In this document: piece by piece, positions 25,588 through 31,550 of the stretch | Position numbering within the stretch: the stretch's first letter is position 1 | Layout: each line of letters starts with the position of its first letter | DNA from: a virus | DNA length: 38,834 nt | Strand: one strand, 5' to 3' | Virus record (IMG/VR): IMGVR_UViG_3300013115_000530 | Coordinates: 1 to 38,834 of that record | The notes under the pieces: generated by a model | What the model saw: only the letters and a program-made list of their open reading frames with translations | Told to the model about the DNA's origin: nothing | The model's database searches: none | Program-made: the position numbers and the translations under genes

Positions 25588-26463
25588 CTATTGATCGTTT
25601 GCTAAATTAGCAAAATATGATAAGGTTTCATCACCATCAGCACTAACCGTTTCGGCAGTCACTGGTGCTGGTGCTTCCCTTGTTGCAAAATCACTTGTAT
25701 CGAACTTAGTTGCTGGATCTTCAGTCAATCCCAAAGTTCTATCCAATTTGGTTTTTAATTCATCATAGGTCTTAAAGTTCTCACGGTCTAGTAACTCTTG
25801 CAGACTGTACTCGCTAGTCCAGACCTTTTCCAATTCAGTATCATCCTCAGACAATGGTGCAATGACATCAAATTCAGATTTATCATAGTTGACAAAACCA
25901 TCAACCATACGAATCTTAATTTTGAAATTTGCTCCACCCCACAAATCAAATGGGTTGACAGGAGTTTCATCTGCAAATTCTGGATTCATCAGATCGTTAA
26001 TCTTATCAAAAATCTTCTTACCATACTTAAACAAACGAACCTTACCGTTGTTCTGCGGATTTGCTGGATCTTCAATAACATAGATATTACTAAAATAGTT
26101 CAACCTACGTTTCTGTTTACGTGCTTGCTCTTTCCCTGCTTCTGTTCCATTATTCCACAAGGATGTGTTATATTCACTAACAGGATCTTTCTCATTAAAG
26201 GTGGTCAATGAATTTTCAATGTACCATCCACCCTGACCTTGAAAACCATGTGAGAAAATGCGTACCCACGGCGTCGATTCACCTTCAACTGGTGGAAGGA
26301 ATCGAATGACCGCATATCCGTTTCCAGATTTATCACGTTCACATTTCCAAATTCGATCATCTTCATATGAGTTACTATTGTTAGTTTGGGTTTTTTCTAA
26401 TTCGGTGGAAAGACTGTCTAAAAAAGACTGTCGGTTGCTTTTCATGGATGCAAAACCATTCAT
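25588..26463 (-). CDS. gp32: Single-stranded DNA-binding protein gp32
   Basis: This 291-residue protein matches T4 gp32, which coats ssDNA in replication, recombination and repair. The start FASMKSNRQSFLDSLSTELE is the basic N-terminal cooperativity region. The core has IWKCERDKSGNGYAVIRFLP, HGFQGQGGWYIENS and NYFSNIYVIEDPANPQNNGK, then YGKKIFDKINDLMNPEF, all conserved in the OB fold. The acidic C-terminus (VSADGDETLSYFANLANDQ) binds partner proteins. The classic zinc Cys-His cluster of T4 is not evident. I chose ATG 26463 (GGAG nine bases upstream) over an upstream in-frame codon. A consensus sigma70 promoter and a leader hairpin precede it. Confidence 0.92.
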   Translation of the reverse strand: MNGFASMKSNRQSFLDSLSTELEKTQTNNSNSYEDDRIWKCERDKSGNGYAVIRFLPPVEGESTPWVRIFSHGFQGQGGWYIENSLTTFNEKDPVSEYNTSLWNNGTEAGKEQARKQKRRLNYFSNIYVIEDPANPQNNGKVRLFKYGKKIFDKINDLMNPEFADETPVNPFDLWGGANFKIKIRMVDGFVNYDKSEFDVIAPLSEDDTELEKVWTSEYSLQELLDRENFKTYDELKTKLDRTLGLTEDPATKFDTSDFATREAPAPVTAETVSADGDETLSYFANLANDQ

Positions 26464-26504
26464 ACTCGTATTCTCCGTATTGTTTGTATATTGCTTATTC
26501 ACAT

Positions 26505-26525
26505 CACAATCAACTCTTGATTGTG
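26505..26525 (-). promoter_or_regulatory. Leader hairpin at the 5' end of gp32 mRNA
   Basis: CACAATCAA (26505-26513) and TTGATTGTG (26517-26525) form a perfect nine-base-pair stem with a three-base loop. It begins within about two bases of the predicted transcription start (near 26527), leaving an A/T-rich unstructured leader of about 40 bases before the gp32 ATG. T4 gp32 controls its own translation through a 5' structure followed by unstructured leader; this may be an equivalent. Confidence 0.6.
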
Positions 26526-26533
26526 TAATAGTA

Positions 26534-26562
26534 ATTATACCATATTTTTCCTCAAATGTCAA
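26534..26562 (-). promoter_or_regulatory. Consensus sigma70 promoter for gp32
   Basis: On the minus strand TTGACA (26562-26557) and TATAAT (26539-26534) are both perfect and are 17 bases apart, with an extended -10 TGG before TATAAT. Predicted start is near 26527. The -35 box lies in the last codons of gp59, so gp32 can be expressed early apart from the upstream genes. Confidence 0.85.
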
Positions 26563-27136
26563 GCTTATTTTTCAATATTTCACGAAAAACTTTAACATCG
26601 ACATCAAGAAAACTAACATATTTCTGACACAGATTTCGTGTTTCTGGCCACATGATGTCATCTTCAATCTGACTATCAAACTGTGGAAAAAAATTCAAAA
26701 TCTGGTTCACTATCACGAAAGTTTCCAACGATATATCCCCACGATAATACATGGTTAATATTGTTGGATTCTGCCCATCTTCGACCATGAACAGTTGGTC
26801 TAAGTCGGACACATCTAGCAATTTAGATATATCCGACTTGAATTGATAACGCAATCTCTGTGTTCGTTTTCTCCAATCCTGATAAACCTGATCTGATTCT
26901 TCTGTATGAAGACCACCATATTTATCACCACTGGAGAAATTTGCCACAAAGAATTGCATTATATTCTTTTCATTGTACTGACGACAAAGATGATCGAACC
27001 TGTACTTATCCCTTCGTTTGTAAAAGGAATCACTACTTGCCCGTACCTTGCCATTGTACTTGAAATAATCATAACTCTTGCTAAAAAAATGCAACCTAAT
27101 TGCCATGTACACTTTATAGCAATCCAAAGGATTCAT
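26552..27136 (-). CDS. gp59: Helicase loader gp59
   Basis: This 194-residue protein matches T4 gp59 (217 residues), which loads the gp41 helicase onto gp32-coated forks. Seen: CYKVYMAIRLHFFSKSYDYF, then KYNGKVRASSDSFYKRRDKY and RFDHLCRQYN, which align with T4 VYKLYLMIKQH, KYNWCMRVSDAAYQKRRDKY. The middle YQDWRKRTQRLRYQFKSDIS and the end WPETRNLCQKYVSFLDVD also fit. Its ATG overlaps the gp33 stop (ATGA). The order gp33-gp59-gp32 on this strand is the same as in T4. Confidence 0.93.
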   Translation of the reverse strand: MNPLDCYKVYMAIRLHFFSKSYDYFKYNGKVRASSDSFYKRRDKYRFDHLCRQYNEKNIMQFFVANFSSGDKYGGLHTEESDQVYQDWRKRTQRLRYQFKSDISKLLDVSDLDQLFMVEDGQNPTILTMYYRGDISLETFVIVNQILNFFPQFDSQIEDDIMWPETRNLCQKYVSFLDVDVKVFREILKNKLDI

Positions 27137-27390
27137 ATAGGCAATGCACCTGTTCTTGGTAGCAGATTCAATTCCATTGCCTCTAACTCTAATTTATCCT
27201 TCAGTGACTTGTTTAGTAACTTCGGCACTATGTCAACCGCAATATCATTTTCATCAATAAATGCAAATACTGCATCAACATAACTGCTCAGTTCCCAATC
27301 ACGTTTAATAGTCTCAACCCCCAAAGAAAAACTTTTACTGGTATGCTCAGTTACAACCTCTAAGAATTCTTCTTCCGTTAGTGCCAACAT
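27133..27390 (-). CDS. gp33: Late transcription co-activator gp33
   Basis: This 85-residue protein fits T4 gp33, which bridges RNA polymerase, the sliding clamp and gp55 at late promoters. The segment SYVDAVFAFIDENDIAVDIV, then PKLLNKSLKDKLELEAMELN, is the conserved beta-flap-binding region, resembling the RpoD domain 4 helices, and it ends with LNLLPRTGALPI, a short C-terminal clamp-binding-like tail. The position next to gp59 and gp32 is as in T4. Its presence agrees with the TATAAATA late promoters found at 18837, 18858 and 19303. Confidence 0.85.
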   Translation of the reverse strand: MLALTEEEFLEVVTEHTSKSFSLGVETIKRDWELSSYVDAVFAFIDENDIAVDIVPKLLNKSLKDKLELEAMELNLLPRTGALPI

Positions 27391-27395
27391 TTATC

Positions 27396-28292
27396 TTACC
27401 CCTGTAAAAGTTGCATCACAGTCTGTGATAATTGCTGTGCCTGTGCCATCATAGCAATTGCTGTTTGCTGTCGAATCTGAAAATCAGCAAGAGATGCCAT
27501 CTCAGCTGCTTCATCAAAATCCAATATAGTGGCAAGACTTTCTTCATTCATTGTAATCATATTACCCAAATGACTGATAGTAAAGTTAAACCGTTCTATT
27601 TTGGAATTGACATCAGATGCTTCTGCTTGAACAGTTGCAATGGCTGCATCTATACGTGCCAGTGCATCATCGGCATCATTTGCACTGTCGATGGATGTGG
27701 CAGAAACCGATACTGTATCACCTTCAGAATAAGTACCACCCTGACCATTATCTTGACCAATACGGCTATCTCCTGATTCCAATGTAACCGTATGTGCAGT
27801 CAATTTCAATCCATCAAGGGTGAGATCTGATAATTCAATATTGATGGTTTCGGTTTCCCCCGTACCTTCGATAATAACATCTCTATCACCAAAAGTACCA
27901 TCCAATAATTCAACCCCATCGTAAGACGTATTCTTTGCCACATAATCTAATTCCTTTACTAATGCATTAAACTCATCAATCAACCCTGCTCTAGTATCAG
28001 CAGTCAAATCCTCATTTGAAGATTGAACTGCAATTTCTCGCAATCGAGTTAGAACGTCATTGACAGAACTAACACCACTCTCTGCTGTTTCTAGCAAATC
28101 TTGACTTTGTTTGACAGTACTATTTGCCAATCGCAACATACTCAAGGTGGTGTTCATTCTCCCAACCCTTGCTTTATCACCAGAATTTAGATCTGGTCGT
28201 CCTTCTGCAATTCTACGCATTGAATTTTCAACTTCTCTAGTTGCCAGTGCATACTGCGTGTGTGCTTTTGCGGTTATTCCACTAAGATTCAT
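27396..28292 (-). CDS. Phage-encoded flagellin homologue
   Basis: This 298-residue protein has both conserved ends of bacterial flagellin (FliC). Residues 1-135: INLSGITAKAHT-like start (MNLSGITAKA), then SMLRLANSTVKQSQDLLETA, LTRLREIAVQSSNEDLTADT and YDGVELLDG. The L-R-E-I-A-V-Q-S motif is a flagellin hallmark. Residues 205-298: ALARIDAAIATVQAEASDVN, RFNFTISHLGNMITMNEESL and a hydrophobic helical end (AIAMMAQAQQLSQTVMQLL). A short middle domain (about 140-205) is what a compact flagellin has. I chose ATG 28292, five bases after AAGGGGAA, over 28313. It lies directly upstream of gp33, on the same strand. Its role in a phage is unknown: virion fibre, decoy or host-surface change are possible. 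Confidence 0.87.
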   Translation of the reverse strand: MNLSGITAKAHTQYALATREVENSMRRIAEGRPDLNSGDKARVGRMNTTLSMLRLANSTVKQSQDLLETAESGVSSVNDVLTRLREIAVQSSNEDLTADTRAGLIDEFNALVKELDYVAKNTSYDGVELLDGTFGDRDVIIEGTGETETINIELSDLTLDGLKLTAHTVTLESGDSRIGQDNGQGGTYSEGDTVSVSATSIDSANDADDALARIDAAIATVQAEASDVNSKIERFNFTISHLGNMITMNEESLATILDFDEAAEMASLADFQIRQQTAIAMMAQAQQLSQTVMQLLQG

Positions 28293-28315
28293 ACGAATTC
28301 CCCTTTTTTCCATTA

Positions 28316-28531
28316 CTATGCTATTACGTCTAAGTTAGAACCCCATTTTCTTGGAGCCATAACATCATTGTTTCGGTTGTCATTTGCACTAACCATGTGC
28401 TTTTCTCGTTCATGAGTTGCCAATTGGGTTTGGACGTTCACTCTGGCAAGTTCCTTTGCCGCCTGCACTTCTTGGAATACCTTATAATATTCCATTGATG
28501 ACATCTTGCGAACTCCATACGTGTTTATCAT
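28316..28531 (-). CDS. Small hypothetical protein upstream of flagellin
   Basis: This 71-residue protein (YYKVFQEVQAAKELARVNVQ, then EREKHMVSANDNRNNDVMAP) is predicted helical in its first half, with a polar tail. No family was recognised. It is on the same strand 23 bases before the flagellin homologue and may be expressed with it. An internal ATG (codon 10, MSSMEYY) is an alternative start; the ribosome site of the first ATG is weak (GGGGG). Confidence 0.55.
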   Translation of the reverse strand: MINTYGVRKMSSMEYYKVFQEVQAAKELARVNVQTQLATHEREKHMVSANDNRNNDVMAPRKWGSNLDVIA

Positions 28532-28540
28532 TACTGCCCC

Positions 28541-28714
28541 CTACTTTAGTGCATCAAACAAAATTGCAGAAAACGTTGTTGGTGGAACACGTTGATGCCT
28601 ACGTTTGTTCAAATCGTTTTCTAGTTTTATGGATTTCTCTATTTTCTCTACTCGTTGTACCTTTGATCTATCGGGAAACAACAACCGTTTCCAATTGACA
28701 TTTGGTATCCACAT
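28541..28714 (-). CDS. Small basic protein, unknown
   Basis: This 57-residue frame reads MWIPNVNWKRLLFPDRSKVQ, then RVEKIEKSIKLENDLNKRRH and QRVPPTTFSAILFDALK. Its ATG at 28714 overlaps the stop of the upstream gene as TAATG, and GAGAGG lies about nine bases before it, both signs of coupled translation. It fills the gap between two longer genes. The basic, helical character could suit binding of nucleic acid. Function unknown. Confidence 0.6.
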   Translation of the reverse strand: MWIPNVNWKRLLFPDRSKVQRVEKIEKSIKLENDLNKRRHQRVPPTTFSAILFDALK

Positions 28715-29370
28715 TATACAAACCTCTCTCCAAAATCTTGTTTATAATCTAAAACGGGGCCGATCTCCGTATCTCTCCAATCACTATTAATAAATGCCGA
28801 CCTTGCCCATTCACCCATACGTGAAAGTTTCTGTGCCTTGTGTTCAGTAATTACTACTTCCTCAAAGACAAACGGACGACCTTTCATCTTGGTCATAAAT
28901 TCACCTGACTTCCCAAATATTGGATTGCCAACTGGAATGACGTTTTTAAAGCCAGGAAATTCAGCATCGTTCGTACCGATCAGTTTGCCATTCTTAGCAC
29001 CCTTCTCTACGTACAAAACAGAATCTTGATACCAATCAATCCCTGCTTGTGTAACATCCTTTTGCAAGTTACCCGTATCATCTTGGTCAACCACAAAGAA
29101 AGTTACTTCCCCAACCTCTTTGGCATCATCTGTACCATAGTCCTCAATATACTTACCCTGCACCACTGTAATATTATATTTCTTGCTCAGTTGTGCTTTC
29201 AACTGAGAATTACGTTTCAAATTTTGTTTACGTGTAACCGTAACTTTCTCTCCGTTTTCATCCTTGATAAACCCTCTGAACGCAGTTATCATTGCAGTAT
29301 CATGTTCCATCATATGCTGACGCATTCTGGATAAACTACTTTCATTGACAACTTGCCTATAGTCTTTCAT
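28714..29370 (-). CDS. Hypothetical protein, weakly DUF3293-like
   Basis: This 218-residue protein begins MKDYRQVVNESSLSRMRQHM, followed by AMITAFRGFIKDE, then NLKRNSQLKAQLSKKY, GEVTFFVVD and WYQDSVLYVEKG. The order (ITA start, an N...RN...L...L helix, a flanking E-x-T-F-F-V strand and a Q-D-S-V-L-Y strand) recalls DUF3293, a small family of unknown function. This is a weak call by pattern. The end (WRDTEIGPVLDYKQDFGERF) is specific to this protein. It is coupled to the next small gene. Confidence 0.6.
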   Translation of the reverse strand: MKDYRQVVNESSLSRMRQHMMEHDTAMITAFRGFIKDENGEKVTVTRKQNLKRNSQLKAQLSKKYNITVVQGKYIEDYGTDDAKEVGEVTFFVVDQDDTGNLQKDVTQAGIDWYQDSVLYVEKGAKNGKLIGTNDAEFPGFKNVIPVGNPIFGKSGEFMTKMKGRPFVFEEVVITEHKAQKLSRMGEWARSAFINSDWRDTEIGPVLDYKQDFGERFV

Positions 29371-29380
29371 CTATAACCCC

Positions 29381-29542
29381 TTATATTGGTGTGTTTAACC
29401 AATTTACTATCTTACCCCAAAAGGTAAGTTTTTTGATTTTTTTCTTTGCTGATTTCTTCTTGTATCGTACACCTGTATGAACTCCAAACTCTGCATTATC
29501 CAATTTTCTTTTTAATCCACGTTTGAATTTTGTTGATTTCAT
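29381..29542 (-). CDS. Small highly basic protein
   Basis: This protein of about 53 residues (KSTKFKRGLKRKLDNAEFGV, then YKKKSAKKKIKKLTFWGKIV) is strongly positively charged. The frame is open to 29575 (64 residues), but the ATG at 29542 gives a smaller overlap with the PQ-loop gene (47 bases). Overlap of this size is unusual in this genome, so the start is unsure. Function unknown; binding to DNA, RNA or membranes is possible. Confidence 0.5.
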   Translation of the reverse strand: MKSTKFKRGLKRKLDNAEFGVHTGVRYKKKSAKKKIKKLTFWGKIVNWLNTPI

Positions 29543-29810
29543 TTTTATTGTAATCCTTATAGATAGACCAAACAACCATACACAAAAAAGTCATTATAAA
29601 CCCTAATGTGTAGTTGAGAATCAACCATATTGCATTGACTTCTCTAATTAAAACGTATCCTAAACCACACCAATACCCTAAAGCATTGATAATTAACATC
29701 ACCAAACTCACATCTTTTGAACTCTTACGTCTAACCATCTTTACTATCTGTGGTATATATGCACCACTAAAAGAAATGGTCAATATTGCCCCGAAAATGC
29801 TATCTATCAT
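29496..29810 (-). CDS. SemiSWEET-like PQ-loop membrane protein
   Basis: This 104-residue protein has three membrane helices: about 3-20, 39-57 and 61-84. The first carries the PQ-loop signature (SFSGAYIPQIVKMVRRKSSK, Pro-Gln then a polar loop), then LVMLIINALGYWCGLGYVLI and WLILNYTLGFIMTFLCMVVW. Three helices in about 90 residues is exactly the SemiSWEET plan; these proteins dimerise to make a sugar uniporter. The ATG is supported by AAGGGAT about ten bases upstream. Its substrate in a phage-infected cell is unknown. It lies downstream of the tmRNA locus. Confidence 0.75.
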   Translation of the reverse strand: MIDSIFGAILTISFSGAYIPQIVKMVRRKSSKDVSLVMLIINALGYWCGLGYVLIREVNAIWLILNYTLGFIMTFLCMVVWSIYKDYNKNEINKIQTWIKKKIG

Positions 29811-29901
29811 GCTTATTGAAATCCCTTATCATAACAAAAAACCAAAATAATCCATTACAAATCCAAACAGTTACCACAAGATTAACAAAAAACATTTCCA
29901 T
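29800..29901 (-). CDS. Possible tiny membrane peptide
   Basis: A 33-residue frame, MEMFFVNLVVTVWICNGLFW then FFVMIRDFNKHDR, makes a single hydrophobic helix with a charged end. Its stop overlaps the start of the PQ-loop gene by 11 bases. Support is only the composition, the overlap and a weak GGGA upstream; it could be chance. Confidence 0.28.
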   Translation of the reverse strand: MEMFFVNLVVTVWICNGLFWFFVMIRDFNKHDR

Positions 29902-29927
29902 AAATTCCCATTTCTTTTATTTTAAGT

Positions 29928-30184
29928 CGTGCCACACGATTGTATCAAGTCGGTAGTGTGGCATACCTTTATCATATCGCTTGGGTTGCTATAACTCTTG
30001 GGATATGACAGAAAATGGGCAGTTTCTGTTGACAAGTACTGCCCAAACTCCGGCCTACCTATTAGGCAGCCATGGGTAATTGATTGTAGTTTCCAATTAC
30101 TATTTTGCAACTTCTGAGTTGTTGCCACTCCATGCAATCTACTCTCCACCATCGTCGTACCTGTCGATTTCCAATTGCGCCCCC
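29928..30184 (-). ncRNA. ssrA: tmRNA coding piece of a permuted two-piece ssrA gene
   Basis: Read on the minus strand it starts with GGGGGCGCAATTGGAAATCG, the tmRNA 5' acceptor strand and D-loop region. Pseudoknot PK1 follows: ACTC/GAGT at 30127-30130 with 30116-30119, and GTTGC/GCAAC at 30121-30125 with 30107-30111. Then come AAAATAGTA and the tag frame. PK2 is formed by 30038-30045 with 30016-30023 (eight pairs) and 30024-30029 with 30008-30013 (six pairs). Further hairpins pair 30002-30008 with 29972-29978, and 29956-29963 with 29930-29937. The first seven bases pair with the acceptor piece, including G3-U70, the alanine identity pair. The 3' end is approximate. Confidence 0.85.
30062..30097 (-). 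other. tmRNA tag reading frame
   Basis: After AAAATAGTA the frame is ATT GGA AAC TAC AAT CAA TTA CCC ATG GCT GCC TAA, encoding the peptide IGNYNQLPMAA. The hydrophobic ending M-A-A is the typical protease signal (like LAA or VAA), and two stop codons follow. The resume codon, placed by comparison with E. coli (ATA GTC GCA), would be Ile rather than the usual Ala. Confidence 0.75.
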
Positions 30185-30188
30185 GTAA

Positions 30189-30260
30189 TGGAGTAGATCG
30201 GATTTGAACCGATGACCCCTTGCTTGCAAAGCAAGTATTCTCCCACTGAACTACTACCCC
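30189..30260 (-). tRNA. tRNA-Ala(UGC), inside the tmRNA intervening segment
   Basis: The minus-strand cloverleaf is complete: acceptor GGGGTAG/CTACTCC with G3-U70, D arm GTTC...GAAT, anticodon stem CTTGC/GCAAG with loop TTTGCAA (anticodon TGC), and T arm ATCGG TTCAAAT CCGAT. The discriminator is A and CCA is not encoded. It lies seven bases after the acceptor piece of tmRNA and four bases before the coding piece. Confidence 0.92.
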
Positions 30261-30267
30261 AAATGAA

Positions 30268-30338
30268 TGGTGGAGGCGAGGGGAATCGAACCCCTGTCCA
30301 GTATACCGACAATTTCGTATCAACAATTGCAAGTCCTT
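30268..30338 (-). ncRNA. ssrA: tmRNA acceptor piece of the permuted ssrA gene
   Basis: On the minus strand the end is the tmRNA T arm and acceptor: AGGGG TTCGATT CCCCT, then CGCCTCC, A and an encoded CCA ending at 30268. CGCCTCC pairs with GGGGGCG of the coding piece at all seven positions with G3-U70 as the wobble. Upstream, CAATT and AATTG can form a hairpin, and GTC...GTA can pair weakly with TAC-GAC of the coding piece as helix P2. The 5' end is placed just after the preceding gene's stop and is approximate. Confidence 0.85.
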
Positions 30339-30339
30339 G

Positions 30340-30666
30340 TTATGGTTTGTAAAAAGTTTTCAAATCTGTTTTTATTTTACCACCAATATTATCTTGATAC
30401 TCATCTTCTAGGTTCACCATTCTCGATTCTACATCGGAACAATGTTCTTTGATCCTCTTATTGACCACATCCTGTTCAACTAACAGTTGACCTTTACTAT
30501 CATTATCCACTTTGATGTCTATCTGTTCTGCACCCAAAAGGTCAATCAAATCCCGATATGTTTTCGATACATAATCAGGTAGTTGCTCTTGATCTAAACC
30601 TTTGACTTCAATACTATATTCCCTTTTGGGATTCATCGACATAACTTTAATTGAAACGTCTGGCAT
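30340..30666 (-). CDS. Hypothetical protein upstream of tmRNA
   Basis: This 108-residue protein (DVSIKVMSMNPKREYSIEVK, then YRDLIDLLGAEQIDIKVDND, VVNKRIKEHCSDVESRMVNL) looks like a small alpha/beta domain with a helical C-terminal half. No family was recognised. It starts one base after the stop of the gene before it and ends just before the tmRNA acceptor piece, so tmRNA is probably transcribed as part of the same unit. Confidence 0.65.
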   Translation of the reverse strand: MPDVSIKVMSMNPKREYSIEVKGLDQEQLPDYVSKTYRDLIDLLGAEQIDIKVDNDSKGQLLVEQDVVNKRIKEHCSDVESRMVNLEDEYQDNIGGKIKTDLKTFYKP

Positions 30667-30667
30667 A

Positions 30668-30925
30668 CTAAACTCCGTTTACTAAATCCTTTATTACATC
30701 AGCCACTACATCGGGTTCTATGTAATGATACTCACATAGAAAATGTCCGAATACATGTGGTATGTCTGCATCTTCTGTGAGTCTGACTACACTAGATGAA
30801 GTATATTCAAATTCATCCGTACTTTGTTCTATATCAGGATAGATCAGTTCAAACCTATCACACAACCTATAGAATTCACCTATTTTATTACTCAACTTAC
30901 CCTCACATGGATAATTGGATTCCAT
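30668..30925 (-). CDS. Hypothetical protein, acidic
   Basis: This 85-residue acidic protein (GKLSNKIGEFYRLCDRFELI, then YTSSSVVRLTEDADIPHVFG and CEYHYIEPDVVADVIKDLVN) has no recognised family. Its ATG overlaps the stop of the LigA-Ia-like gene as TAATG. Nothing in it resembles the missing catalytic domain of the ligase. Confidence 0.65.
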   Translation of the reverse strand: MESNYPCEGKLSNKIGEFYRLCDRFELIYPDIEQSTDEFEYTSSSVVRLTEDADIPHVFGHFLCEYHYIEPDVVADVIKDLVNGV

Positions 30926-31497
30926 TACAAATTCTCCAAATTGCTTTCGAGGTGTGCTTGTGTTTCACTACCAGAAAATCCAACTCTAACCGATGGTGAA
31001 CTCTCTTTAGTAAATTGTGGAAACCATTCTTCTAATTGCTCCAATCGTTTCATTTTCATATCATACTCATAATCTGATATTTCCACATTATCAGGATCGG
31101 TATAATAGAGTTTTTCATGGTATTCCAATTCCTTTCGCAATTCAGCAACCTCTTTCTTTGCCTTTGCTAACGTTGGAACATCATATGCATCAACACTTTC
31201 TGTGTATACAGGTGCAACAAAATTCGGATCAAAAACTCTAGGTGGTGTTTCTGAAATCCTTTCCACCAACTGATCGAAATAATCTTCACCTTTGATTTGG
31301 ATGACTGTACTTGCCGCTAATAAATTCTTAGTAATCTGATCCCGACCACCAAAATCGTATGCTTGCTGAACCATTGATTCAGCATAACTTAGTTGACTTG
31401 GATCGGGTACGTAATTCTCGACAACCATGATCTGGACATCCTTGCCTGTAACCACACTCTTTTCTGTTCTGTAAGAAACTTTCGTTTTGTTATTCAT
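30925..31497 (-). CDS. Protein with C-terminal NAD+-ligase domain Ia, no catalytic domain
   Basis: This 190-residue protein has an unrecognised N-terminal part (1-110) and a C-terminal segment (113-176) that matches domain Ia of bacterial DNA ligase LigA: AELRKELEYHEKLYYTDPDN, then VEISDYEYDMKMKRLEQLEE, FPQFTKESSPSVRVG. By alignment with E. coli LigA the NMN-binding residues Tyr22, Asp32, Tyr35 and Asp36 are kept (Tyr131, Asp142, Tyr145, Asp146); His23 is Tyr132, as in many LigAs. The protein stops where the adenylation domain would begin. A consensus promoter precedes it so closely that the mRNA would begin at the ATG. It may bind NAD+/NMN or be one half of a split ligase. Confidence 0.75.
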   Translation of the reverse strand: MNNKTKVSYRTEKSVVTGKDVQIMVVENYVPDPSQLSYAESMVQQAYDFGGRDQITKNLLAASTVIQIKGEDYFDQLVERISETPPRVFDPNFVAPVYTESVDAYDVPTLAKAKKEVAELRKELEYHEKLYYTDPDNVEISDYEYDMKMKRLEQLEEWFPQFTKESSPSVRVGFSGSETQAHLESNLENL

Positions 31498-31503
31498 ACC
31501 TAT

Positions 31504-31532
31504 ATTATACCATTTTTTTCTGCATTTGTCAA
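31504..31532 (-). promoter_or_regulatory. Consensus sigma70 promoter, leaderless position
   Basis: TTGACA (31532-31527) and TATAAT (31509-31504), both perfect and 17 bases apart, with an extended -10 TGG. It shares AGCTTGACA, GAAAAA and ATGGTATAAT with the gp32 promoter. The -10 box ends six bases before the ATG at 31497, so the start point falls on that ATG or within a base or two of it. Confidence 0.85.
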
Positions 31533-31550
31533 GCTAAAAATGCATTTATA

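Noticed and set aside
28694-28720. TTGACA and TTATAC-like boxes on the plus strand
   Set aside because: The spacing is about 13 bases and no plus-strand gene follows; it overlaps a coding start on the other strand.
29930-29963. Eight-pair hairpin as an intrinsic terminator
   Set aside because: No T run follows on either strand; it is better explained as the 3' structure of the tmRNA coding piece.
29922-30332. Open frame of 136 codons on the minus strand
   Set aside because: It covers the tmRNA pieces and tRNA-Ala; its codons simply read through structured RNA.
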